Assembly: GCA_949130495.1 (NCBI GenBank) | Contig: OX422209.1 | Span: 699,847,257 to 699,911,256 of the forward strand | DNA from: Sambucus nigra | Lineage: Eukaryota > Streptophyta > Magnoliopsida > Dipsacales > Adoxaceae | Length of the DNA stretch: 64,000 nucleotides | Direction of reading: 5' to 3' | In this document: piece after piece, positions 48,324 through 59,586 of the stretch | How the letters are laid out: every line of letters starts with the position of its first letter | How positions within the stretch are numbered: the first letter of the stretch is position 1 | Notes under the pieces: generated by a model | Seen by the model: the letters and a program-made list of their open reading frames with translations, nothing else | What the model was told of the DNA's origin: nothing | The model's database searches: none | Translations under genes and position numbers: made by a program

Positions 48324-48757
48324 TCTATGAAATCATATAAAATACAAACTCCCACTAAACTAACATATCCTGTAAAGAAATTACACCCATATGAGCAGTG
48401 TGCTCATGAAAGACCTTGGGTGGTAATCCCTTAGTCAGCGGATCCGCAATCATGGAGTTTGTTCCAATGTGCTCTATAGATATAAGTCCACTCTGAACTC
48501 TTTCTTGTACAACTAGGAACTTAATGTCAATAAACTTTGACTTCGAAGAACTCCTGTTGTTATTGGAATACAGTACTGTTGATTTATTGTCACAAAATAA
48601 CTTAAGTGGTCTTTCAATGCCATCCACAATACGCAGCCCCGTGACAAAATTTCGCAACCATATTCCTTGATTGGACGCCTCATAACAAGCTACAAACTCA
48701 GCTGCCATGGTGGAAGAAGCTATAATAGACTGCTTAACACTCTTTCAACATGAAATA
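48324..48757 (-). pseudogene. Second copy of the copia RNase H end
   Basis: On the minus strand 48708-48355 reads AAEFVACYEASNQGIW, LKLFCDNKSTVLYSN and SMIADPLTKGLPPKVFHEH to a stop. It is close to 47510-47865 but keeps the canonical motifs better (ADPLTKGLP), so it is from a slightly different source copy. Its upstream end joins almost directly to the PBS: the whole of gag and most of pol are missing between. Confidence 0.9.
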
Positions 48758-48769
48758 GCTCTGATACCA
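48758..48769 (-). other. Primer binding site of the chimeric copia element
   Basis: The plus strand GCTCTGATACCA is the exact complement of TGGTATCAGAGC, the initiator tRNA-Met type PBS, two bases from LTR B. Confidence 0.92.
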
Positions 48770-48771
48770 CA

Positions 48772-49241
48772 TGATGGATTAATTTCTATTTTATGAAAAC
48801 TATCACACAAACAAGAACATTCATATTGAATTATCAAGAAATATAAATATTGATTTTGCGGAAGCGTACCTGAATCCATGACAGAAAGTTAAAAAAATCT
48901 GAGTCTGAGGTCTTATGCTCTTCCAGATCAACACTTTTATTTCCTCTCTAAATTTCTCTCTGACAATGGGAATCAGAAGATTAGTGTTGTGTGATCTGGG
49001 GACCATGACCCCTATTTATAACACAATCGTGTCTTTTCATATTTCGTATATTTCTATTTTAACCCATCATAAAAATAGAAATTACGCTTGTCTCTACACA
49101 ATAAAATCCACACTTTAATAATACATTAGTAAGGCCCCAAAACTTAAATTAATCACTTTAATTGGCCTACTTTTATTTGATAGCCTATAATTCATATTTA
49201 TTTTATATATATAAGCCCATATATTAAATTTTACTCTAACA
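48772..49241 (-). repeat. LTR B (5' LTR) of the chimeric copia element
   Basis: 470 bp, TGTTAGAGTAAA to CCATCA on the minus strand. A TATA-like ATAAATAGGGGTC lies at 49007-49019 on the minus strand. Flanked on the right by ATAAG. Confidence 0.93.
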
Positions 49242-49246
49242 ATAAG

Positions 49247-51655
49247 ATCATAGACATAAGTTTACTATCTCCCACTTAGAACTTGGATTAATTTATCACC
49301 CACGACTTGAAATCTTTTCCAAACATGTTATGAACTTCAAACTAATAACGATGAGCAAAAGAGAATATCCTGATTTATTTGACCAAGGATTATTCTCAGA
49401 GTATATTACAGAATCGCATAGTACCAAATGGCATGGAATATAAGTTCAACAATGCTACATAGGTTACTAGAGAAGGTGAGCATTAACGACATTTACCCAC
49501 GACAAATAATTCATTTTTCTTACCTGATCTCAAGCAAGCTCACTCCGCAAACATAAATACTAAGCACTTCATTTATGATAGCCAAGTTGTTAGTTGAGTG
49601 TCATTTACTATCTACAACTAATATAAGAGAGAGAGAGAGAGAGAGAGAGAGTCATTTAGTCTATGGATGTATCCCTGTCTCCATGCATTGTATCAGTTTT
49701 AAGAATTGTGTCCAACTTACACATTTTATAATACGAGAAGTCTAAGTTTATCCAGGTTTTGACTAATAGGAAAGACTGAGTAATTTCTTATATCTCTATC
49801 TCCCTAATGAGTTGGACTATATTACTCCATGGATTGCAATAATTTTTTAAAAAATTCAATAAGTGATCAACAAGCAAGCTGCAGTGCAAGTCTAGTTAGA
49901 GTAAATCTTGGCTCTCCCTGGTTCCTAGGAACAAAGATCTCCAACAAATGGAAATCCATGAGAGAGAATGGTATAAGTGGGTGGTCTATTATAAAGGAAA
50001 GGAATATCATTTAATTAAAGTCTCTCTTATGACTTTGACTGGCCATATTTGTTTTTGAACTGAAGTCCTAAAAGAGAATACTCAAGCATGACCCGTGCGT
50101 TTGTGGACTCACATCTTAGTCAGATTAACCTTTCTGAACAATCACTGGCATCACTCTTGTAGGCTAGTTGAGAGTTCTAGGTATTAGAGACTATGAATAA
50201 ATAAGGAATTAAATTGGTGATTTTATAATGGAAGTTAAGATCATACCACCATATATATATATATGCATACATTTTATGCTTTGAGTCTCCCTATATTAAT
50301 GTCAAGTTCCTAGGAAGTTTAAGCTCCCTATTCTTATATTTTATGATTGGACAAAGGATACCATTTACCAAATTCATTAATAAAATTTGGTGATTAGTAC
50401 CATTTTTAAGTGTTAATAATGATCATGGTGCAATAAGTTATCATCGGGGTCTAGCACTTAATTGAACTTAATACTTTATTCATAAATAAAATTATTGGGG
50501 GGATAAAGCATCTCAAACTCCCAACCTAGATGAAATGTGAAACATCATAATGAATAGTCCCTCGAGGACTATGAAATTTATTTCAATAAAAAAATCTGAA
50601 GGTTTTATGGCATACGAATTAAGTGTTCATAAAGATATTTGTAAGAGTTAAGGCAGTTCACCAGGTGGATTATTTCCTTGGACATAAATCCTCCCACTAC
50701 CATGGTTTAGCTCCTAAAACAAACAAAGAGACAAAAAAATGCACATGACTATGAACTAAGGACACAACTAAGGAACATGGAGCCTAACAAATTATAATCC
50801 ATTCAACGAGATAAGAACAAAATAAAATGGGAAGATTAATCCTTCGAGCTTCCAAAGGTTTACTTAGTTGACCAATTCAAAGTCCTAGTCCAGATGAAAA
50901 ACTTGAATGATAAAAGGGACACGCAAAAGTATTATAGGTTCCATTAGGACCATAGACACCTTATCCAATAAGGCACCTATTCCATGGTCCAAGCGATAAA
51001 ACTAAGCTACAACTCATGGTATAAATGACAAAACAAACAGTACGATCCAAGGTCTTAATTAATAAACTAAGGTTACAACCCATGATCTAAATGACCAAAC
51101 TAAGGTTGTGACCCATGGACTAAATAACCAAACTAATTCTATGACCCACGGTGTAAGTCACCAAAATAGGCTACGAATGACTTAACTAAGGCTACAACAT
51201 ACGGTTCAAGTGATCAAACTAAGGATACGACCCACCATCTAAGTGACCAAACTAAGATATAAACCATAGAACTTATCTAACTGACTAAGAAAGGGACACG
51301 TCCCAGGGGCCTAGTAACCAAGGTAAGGTCGAAATCTAATCTCTCCATAGACCAAAATTAGGCTATGCCCCAAGGTCCCAAGTACTCCAACTATGAAAAC
51401 TGGGTTATGGCCCAAGGTCTCCATTGACCAAAATGAGGATATGTCCCCAATATTAGTGATTACACGAAGAAATAAATATGTTAATAATATAGTTTTGACA
51501 TGAGAAGAATGGGTAAAGGTATACATACGGCCTAAAAAAACCCTAAAAAATATGGTGCTCCCATGTCAAATAAAATAGCAGAAGCAAGAAATCAAATTAA
51601 TGGAGCGCACACACATAGAGACACACACAAATATTATATATATATATACACACAC
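49247..51655. other. Non-coding stretch
   Basis: No gene found. TCTCCCACTTAG at 49277-49288 would be a copia polypurine tract on the minus strand, suggesting 3' sequence of a decayed copia element. A (GA)n tract lies at 49628-49652. Confidence 0.4.
50995..51440 (+). repeat. Degenerate tandem repeat of about 40 bp
   Basis: Repeated phrase AAACTAAGG..AC.ACCCATGGTCTAAGTGACC with variants, about ten units (for example near 51060, 51100, 51135, 51180, 51220). No open reading frame is maintained. Confidence 0.7.
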
Positions 51656-51656
51656 A

Positions 51657-51685
51657 CTAGCAGAATGTCCGTGCCTGAAGGCACG
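51657..51685 (-). mobile_element. Helitron-type 3' terminus
   Basis: On the minus strand a perfect 6-bp stem CGTGCC/GGCACG with a 4-base loop (51670-51685) is followed 9 bases later by CTAG (51657-51660) and then T. This is the classic Helitron 3' end: a hairpin about 10 nt before CTRR, inserted next to T. The element would extend to the right on the plus strand and may include the helicase fragment at 52586. I could not find the 5' end. Confidence 0.55.
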
Positions 51686-52585
51686 ACGAAAATTTCCAAA
51701 GTACGTAATCGTAAAAGGGCAAAAAACTTCAATCTAGTTATTTACGAAATGGCAAAAATTTCATTCCCCAATGTAAGTAGTGTTAAATCGTGTATAATTT
51801 AAGTCAAAGTTTTTTTACAACACAATTGTAAACAATTTTATAAATTTAGATAAAATTTCCTCTATTTATAGGACTATCCACCCTATTTAAGAAAATAAAA
51901 TAATCCAACAATAATACTAATAGTCTGCATTGGACATTATATAAACAACATTAATGTGTCTAACCTATAAAACCGTATGGGAGTAAGAAAGACAACTTAC
52001 ACACCAATACACCATCAAACAAATAATATAACTATGCCAAGCCACAACACCCCATTCTCAGTAATGTACAACTCGATTGCAAAAGTATCTAACTGTCAAT
52101 AGAGAAATCTAGGCCAATCCCATCATTAGAGATCATAGGGTGGTACCCAACTTGTTCACACACATGAATAAATCTAGAAAATGTAAAAATCATTTACGTA
52201 GCAATAAAAAAATACACTTATTCTTCATCCCTCCAAGTAATTCTTCCGTATGTGTAATTTTTTTTATTTTTTTCAAGAAAGAGAAAGGCACTGACCAGTA
52301 GCTATAAAGATACATATAATGTGAGTCAAAAAAATTCAAACTTGCTTTACAAAACAGTGTACTTTGCTAAAGCGTTCAACTGAAACAAAATAGTGTACTT
52401 TGTTAAAGGTCATTCATGCTATAATACTGGAAAATTATCACACAAAAATGTGGACGTTTTTGTAACAAATTTGATGTCCTTGTTACCTCAAAATCCTACC
52501 ATGGGTATTTGAAAATTTCTAAGAATCATTCATGTTTGACTTTTTTTAGATTCCGAGGCACATGGCAGCAACAATTACAACGAAA
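51686..52585. other. Gene-free stretch next to the Helitron end
   Basis: AT-rich, with no coding pattern. On the minus strand it lies downstream of the helicase pseudogene stop. Confidence 0.5.
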
Positions 52586-53350
52586 CTACCAATGACTCTT
52601 TCCACCAATAAGAACAGTGTTGGACTCTGAAATCATACCACGACCACCAAAGCTTCCTCGTCCTCTGGATCGAAAGTTTCCCCTAGAAGCTCCAAAGGCA
52701 GAACTACCTAATCGGGAATATGCAGCCAATGCAGGAAGAATAATTTGGCTAGATTCATGCAGGATCTTAATGAAATCTCTAGCGTACTTAGCATTTGAGT
52801 GTGTGAAAAATGTTAGGGCAGTTTCATTGGCTTTAGCACGACCAATTCTACCAATCCTATGAACATAATCCTTAAGACTTGATGGAAAATCACAGTTGAT
52901 CACACATTTTATGTCTTTCACATCAAGACCACATACAACATCAGTGGAAATTATTATAAGACTTTTGTAACTTTTAAATTTATCCAGAACCCAATCCCTT
53001 TCGTCCTGGCTTTTATCACCATGGATGGATAGAGCTAGCCATCCATCCATTCTCAGTTGTTTTGTGACTTGATCACATCCTTTTTTGTCTCAACGAATAT
53101 TACTATTAGGCTCCCATCCATCACTTCTTTGTTCAGTCTAATCAACCTCCAGTATTTTTCCAAATCTGTCACAAATTCCACAATTTGATTTATAGATTGG
53201 TTAGGTTTCAAAACTGCTAACCCAATTACCACCTTGTAAGGATTTCGTAAAAATTGCCTTGCTAAATTCTCCACCTCCCTTTCCTATGTCACACTCCAGT
53301 ACAATGTCTGCCTATCTGGTCGGATTTGGGCAACAACATTTATGTTCTGG
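52586..53350 (-). pseudogene. DEAD-box RNA helicase fragment (DBP2/RH20-like), C-terminal half
   Basis: The minus strand reads VAQIRPDRQTLYWSVT (from about 53350), a TAG where Trp of the usual ATWP is expected, then ENLARQFLRNPYKVVIG, MDGSLIVIFVETKK, a 1-bp loss in an A run (near 53090), then LRMDGWLALSIHGDKSQDER, STDVVCGLDVKDIKCVINCD, YVHRIGRIGRAKANETALTFF and an Arg/Gly tail GNFRSRGRGSFGGRG. These are motifs III (SAT, here SVT), IV, V (canonically TDVAARGLDV, here altered) and VI (HRIGRTGR, here HRIGRIGR) of the p68/DBP2 group, which unwinds RNA in ribosome and mRNA processing. Motifs Q, I and DEAD are absent. It is contiguous, without introns over about 760 bp. A processed copy or Helitron-captured fragment; not functional. 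Confidence 0.88.
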
Positions 53351-55886
53351 GACAGATTCCTAATTAGGACATAATAATAAGTTCTTTTTCACTGAATAGT
53401 AACTAAAGATATAGTACTTTAATGAATATATCAAATACACCCCAAGTAAAGAATGAAGTTCCTAATCAATTAATATTTTATCCACAAAAGGAATCTTTAA
53501 GGAGTATAAATAAATTTGAGATTCCAATCAAAAGGAAGGCATAATAATTGAATAATCAGTTAGTCAAGGAAGACATCTCCCATTCTTAGTTAGACGAAGT
53601 GATGAAAATAAAAAAAACATATAAACTAACAAATAGCACATATAATTATATTTTCATAATCAGTTAGTCAAGGGGCTCATATGTCATGATTCTCAAATTA
53701 AAATCCCAAGCTAAATATGAAACAATAAATGGCCAACACACGTACAAAGCCACTAAAGCCCAAAATAAAATTTTCAAAACCTAAGATTTCAAAAATGACA
53801 ACCTAAAACCTTTAAACCCATATATTCAGAACATTAAAATATAGATGAATTCAACATCCTAAAACAGTTGACAATTACCTCAAATCACATCTCGACTCTA
53901 GAATGTGGTTTCACTACACATAATTTTGAAACTATAATCAGTGAAAAAATCCAAACATTCAATTGAGTGAAATTATAATTAAGTAAACGAAATAACCCAC
54001 CATGAAAATAATCGTATCAAATAATCTTTAAAGCTTGGGATACAAATTTATGGAACCCCAAAACAACATTCATATTCCACTGAAAAATCAGATATATAGT
54101 AAAAATAAACAAACAATTCTATGGGGAAGCTGAATTTAGGAGCATTGTTAGATCTTTAAATTGGTAAAAAGAATAATGAAAAGTAAGGAATCAAAATAAG
54201 AAGAGGAAAGTGAACAAAGATGAAAGAAAATCCAACCTTTATATTACATTAGATGAAAACATAGGAAAAAGCGAGTACATTTAGTGGCGAATAAATAAAC
54301 TACCAATAGCATAATTGTATTAAATAATATTACCTCCAAATATGATCAAACTAAACAGATTAAAGTTTCTAATAAAATCCATTCATGCAGTCGTAAAGTA
54401 GATCAAACTAAACTTATTAAAGCTTCCAATAACCATCATGCATACGACTATAACTTATTTTATCCCCTCCTAAAGGCATTAGTGCAGTAGCATAATATAA
54501 TTTTAATGTCACACGTTTCAAGTTTGTAACAACTAACATGAATATCCAAGAAATTAAAAACATTACAACAAATTTCAATAGAATGATATGCCACACAAAC
54601 AGGTCTCGGGCCAATTAAAACCTAACAAAACCTTAAAACACCTATTTCAAGGCAAAACTATGCACCTAAATGTAAGTTAAATAGTAACCATGCCCCTATT
54701 CACATTCCTAAACAATGTCCATGAACAAAATAATACCTTTAGATGCTTACACTGCTAAAACTACCTCAGTTGTGCTTTGTTTCCCACACAGTTTGTGGTT
54801 ATGATTTCTTCTTATGATATGGAACTCGTATGCCACTATCAAAACACTAAAAATGAACCAAAACATGGCATATGCCACTGTTAAAATACTCAAAATATGA
54901 GAAAGATTAAGTAAGTTCAACAAACTAAGGTTTCAATTCAAAAACAGTTCAAAATTTGCAAAATAAGAGTGAGTGAGTGGGTTTTATACCTTTCAAATCA
55001 TGGTTAACTCCTTATAGTGAGCGTCTTTACTTTTTTGAACATAGCCTTTTTTATACGGATTCGATCTTGACCTACTATTTTGCTCTTGCAAGTTATGGCA
55101 TTATATATCAATTTCACATAAACATATATCTCCGTCCTAAATTTATGTAGTCTCATATGGTCTGCTGCTGCTGAAAATGCATTATCATTAACATTCCATC
55201 CTAAGTTGTCTGTTACTACTGAAAACGCCACTTAGAATTCAATTGAAAGATATATTCTAAGTTGTAATCCAAAGTTTTCTACATATTGCCTTTTGTAAGA
55301 TATACTTACCAACGCATATTGTAGAATCCTATTGCAGACTTACTCTACAACCACAACGTTGAAAAAAAAAGCAATGATTTAGATCTTATACCAACAAAAA
55401 ATCAATAGATGTATCATAAGAGTGAAAATCTTGTGCATATGTTTAATTAATGAACTTCATAAAATGACGACTTATAAACATGAATCCATTAATTTTTACA
55501 TAGATAGAACTTCTTTGTTTTCTTTTTTAAATGTTTGGTTTAGTGATACACATGATTTTCTGGTAATGTGGACTCTTTTCATGGGCTGCTTGCATAAAAA
55601 AATATCCATTCATATATACTCCACACAAAGAACATCCACACATACATCTTATGCTTACTAAAGACAAAGATGCACAAAAATAGTAGCTTATAAAAATTTA
55701 TATATTTGCATCTCTTTATTTCGCACACCTACGAACATGAAAGAGACCATAACTAAATTATAAACACGAATGCATTAATGAGATAATCTAACAAAGACCT
55801 AGATGAGAAAATCAAACAATTACCAAAATGACATCCCAAAACACTCAAGAATTTAGAACAAAATTGTATACAAAACATACATGTTC

Positions 55887-55972
55887 GATCTTCATTATAT
55901 ATGAATACAATGTTGATATTAACATTCGAGAATGTTAATATCAACATTGCAATCATATATAATGAAGAACAT
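55887..55972. repeat. Long near-perfect inverted repeat
   Basis: The arms contain CAATGTTGATATTAACATTC and its inverse around a GAG centre, and extend through TCTTCATTATATAT on the outside. Stem about 40 bp with few mismatches. Part of one arm (CAACATTGCAATCATTTATAAT) recurs near 56083-56106. Confidence 0.85.
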
Positions 55973-56772
55973 AAATGTAAACTTATGTTTATTAATAAAT
56001 GGACCATTTAAACAATCAAAATGGGCCATGCAAACAATCAAAAATATATTTTACTTTCATTAAAGTCCAAATGTATGAGATGTCAACATTGCAATCATTT
56101 ATAATGAAGATCAAACATGTAAACTTATGTTTAGCACTAAATGGGCAATGTAAACATTCAAAATGGATCATGTAAACAATCAGAATGTTAAATGTGTTAG
56201 TCATTATAAAAATGGTCCATGTTTTCCTAATTAACAATGTAGACCAAGAAACCTAGCCCAATGTTAAAAGTGTTATTTCAAAAAGAAAAGTGAAAATTCA
56301 TAACCCTCACAACATAGTAGTGAGCTAAAATATCAAAACCGAAGCACAATACTTGTAATTTAGATAAATACATTTAAAATATAAAAATGAAAATGAAAAT
56401 GAAAAAGTTCACAGTTCAAATACTCACTTACCAATTTTGTCGAACACTTAGGATTCAAAGTTACCTGAAATAACCAAAAATAGTATAAGAATATTGTTAA
56501 GACTAAAAATTAATTTGACATAAAACAACTATAAAACAGTTTCAAACATGGTGTGTATTCTGTGTGAAAAGAAACCGGGAATCACCAAAACTATAAAACA
56601 TCATAGGAGAGAAATCATAAATCCATGAAGTCACATTTTCAAGCAGTTTCAATCCCAAATATTAGAACCACGAAGTCGTGGTCTCCATTCTGTATAAGAT
56701 AAAATGAAATTGAACCATATGTCAAATTTCCATCCGTGTAGGTATATTGACAAATTAATTTCGAAATTGCAA

Positions 56773-56818
<46 letters not shown>
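56773..56818. repeat. Microsatellite (AT)n
   Basis: About 23 AT dinucleotides. ORFs of Tyr-Ile repeats across it are artefacts. Confidence 0.97.
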
Positions 56819-56821
<3 letters not shown>

Positions 56822-58089
56822 TAACAAATGACCCCAAATTGGAAAAACTCTAATTTTAAGTAAATCAAAACCCAAAATCAACATAGATGGCTTGTAATCA
56901 AATTGAATTTGGACCCACAATCAAAATTGAAATTGGTAGTCAAATTATAGCAGCCAACAACTACCATAGTGCCCTACATTATGGTACAAAGTTGAAATTG
57001 GTAGTCAAAATTGAGTGCATTTGTTATAATTGAATAAAACATTAGCCGTTTTGTTAAAAAAGAAAAGCACAAAGAATCTTGTAAAAATATGAAACATGCA
57101 CTCACTATGTGATAAAAGTAACACATACTTGAAGTAAAGTACTCGGTTTCACGGAACACATATCAAAACATAAATCCAAAGCACGCACATCATTAGAATG
57201 AGAAATGTGCTAAAATAAATTGCCGAAACATTAGCCGATGTTGAACACTATCTAAAAAGTTAGTAGTACATTAAAATCAAATTAAGAAGTCTAAACTATT
57301 AGTTTTACTCATTTCAACTTTAGCACCTAAATTTTTCTATATGATTCATAAATTTAGCCTGAAATACAATTTACTTTGGATTGTTCATAAATAAATCAAA
57401 AATTACTACAAACCTTTGGGACAACTGTCCATTGGATTCATAAATAGAAATGATTTCAATGCTAAAATATGTTAGAACATTACATTTCATAACGATTCGT
57501 GTCAACAGTACTATAAAAAAATGTGACACACCGCCTAATTAAATACCGGGCGATCACTCCTTTATTAAATTAAAAATCAAGGTGAACAGTTGGTTCATTC
57601 TTAGCATCACTATCGTAAAGATAACTTTTTCCAAATTAACACCCTAATTAATTAAGCTAAGTGTCAAAACCATTTTTCAACATTTCTGACCAATTTTATT
57701 TTTAAAGGAAAATTATTTAATTAATTAGTAACAACATTTTCAATAAGTAAGAATCATACAACAATTATCCTGGAACATAATCCAATTACTTTAAACATTC
57801 AACATCCAGAATCCCAACATTAAAACTTAATGTAAAACATACATGCTGAATAAATCCCAAAGTAACAGTACTAGAAATAACTGAAATACAAATGTCCCAA
57901 CAAAACAGATAAATAGTGGAAAGGGCGACACATGCCCCAATAACTGAGAATCATAGGAGTGGAATCAAGTAAATGAAATCGTCTAAGCAAGTGGCCTGCA
58001 ACTCCCACCTAAGCTGCAGCACGTTCCTTCCAAGGGATCGTAAGCAAGACACCCCTGTGGCTGGGTACCTGTAGTACATACATATATAT

Positions 58090-58090
<1 letters not shown>

Positions 58091-58141
<51 letters not shown>
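58091..58141. repeat. Microsatellite (GA)n
   Basis: Uninterrupted GA dinucleotides on the plus strand, CT on the LTR sense strand. Confidence 0.97.
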
Positions 58142-58144
<3 letters not shown>

Positions 58145-58729
58145 GGGTCAGAGCCCGATAGTGTATATGATTTAAAAATTGTTTAGCAAGTATTCAAATG
58201 GATACAGGCCAATCCAACAACATATTAGTGCGACACTCTCTTGAGAAATTCTCACCTCTCTTCTAATGTGCACAACTATCGCACTAACCTTCCCAATGGT
58301 CTATCTCATCATATATCACGCTATCTTTCCCCAATGATTAACTTATCTTAGGTTATTCGCAGGATTCAAAATTTAACGATTCAATTGTTTGAAAAGAATA
58401 TATCAATTAGTAACCAAAGTTCTCAATTTTAACTTTATTAATCAATAAAGTTTTCCAGTGTCATATTATACTTTCTCAAAACAAGTATTTACAATTGGAG
58501 TCATCAACCATGTCCTACATATCAAATCACAGTAGGCAGTTCCAGATTTCAGAATTTCATATATATATTAACTACTCATAAAATATATATATATATATAT
58601 CATAACAGCACCCCAAATAAAAACTATGGTGCAGGCATACTCTACTGTCCAATCCCCGTATCACTCGTACTAAGGGAAATACAAATTCGGAATCACTCTC
58701 GAACTGTATTAACACATACTCAAACAATA

Positions 58730-58945
58730 TTGAGGCGAAGCATAGATTCCAAGTCTCTAAGAGGATGGCATATGTCTGCGTCTCTTAGGACCGTCTGAAC
58801 TATCACTGCGATAGCCTGTACCAAGGATATCTATTCACAAACAATGTGAGGCGAAGCATAGATTCCAAGTCTCTAAGAGGATGGCACATACCCGCGTCTC
58901 TTAGGACCGTCCGAACTATCATTCCGATAGCCTGTACCAAGGATA
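58730..58945 (-). repeat. Tandem duplication of about 110 bp in the G5 LTR
   Basis: GAGGCGAAGCATAGATTCCA begins both copies (58731 and 58850), and each ends CTGTACCAAGGATATCTAT. CTAAGAG and CTCTTAG inside each copy can pair. Confidence 0.92.
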
Positions 58946-59512
58946 TCTATCTTCTAGGGTACGAGTCAATATCCCCCATAAGGCAACACAGGATAAGATC
59001 GTCCCAGCGCGGCAACCTCAGGGATAGCAAGTAGCGTGGGTATGTTATTCACACATAGATAGCATATGCATACACAATCATACAACTATACTAATATTAC
59101 CATATCAATAATGGGTATATTCTCAATTCCCATAATTACGACATTATCCATATTATCAAATTTTAGTAAACACTTATAACGGTTCGTTTCTAACCTTGAT
59201 TCGGTATTATTCCAACGTACCACTCAACTCTCATGGCTTTATTCTCCAAATTATATAATTCAGTAGGTATAGACATTTGTCCCAAAGTAACTCTCTTACG
59301 TGTCTCTCTCTTTAAATCATAAATTCACCGACCCTTATGTAATTATCCCAAAATACAATCTTTGCCCGACATCAAGGGTCCCAAAATTTATTCACATGTC
59401 CTACTGGTCTTCCCTATCTCCCAAAATATTTTATTAAGGATGCCCAAGAATTATCTCACAATAAATTGAATTTAACTCATTTAAAAAGGAAATAGGAGTC
59501 TGCCAGGAGGGG

Positions 59513-59586
59513 TCGATCGATCGAGGTCTGGGGCTCGATCAATCGAACCTTCGATCGATCGAAGCTCTGGGCTCGATCGATCGATC
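59513..59586. repeat. Palindrome cluster in the G5 LTR
   Basis: TCGATCGATCGA at 59513-59524 and 59551-59562, and TCGATCGATCGATC at 59573-59586, with a degraded CTCGATCAATCGAA between. Confidence 0.9.

Larger units (their letters stand above)
43541..49241 (-). mobile_element. Rearranged (chimeric) Ty1/copia element
   Basis: One insertion unit, bounded by the same LTR in the same orientation at both ends and by perfect 5-bp duplications ATAAG (43536-43540 and 49242-49246). Left to right it contains: LTR A (minus, lacking its first 46-47 bp), integrase to gag (minus), leader, then RT-RNase H-polypurine tract-first 49 bp of the LTR on plus, then a second RNase H end on minus, PBS (minus) and LTR B (minus, full). 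The order cannot come from one simple deletion or inversion. Confidence 0.92.
53351..57521. other. Gene-free AT-rich stretch
   Basis: I found no gene, LTR boundary or RNA gene. It contains a long inverted repeat (55887-55972), a related tandem duplication (about 55960-56170) and an (AT)n tract (56773-56818). The predicted ORFs here look like chance openings. Confidence 0.5.
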
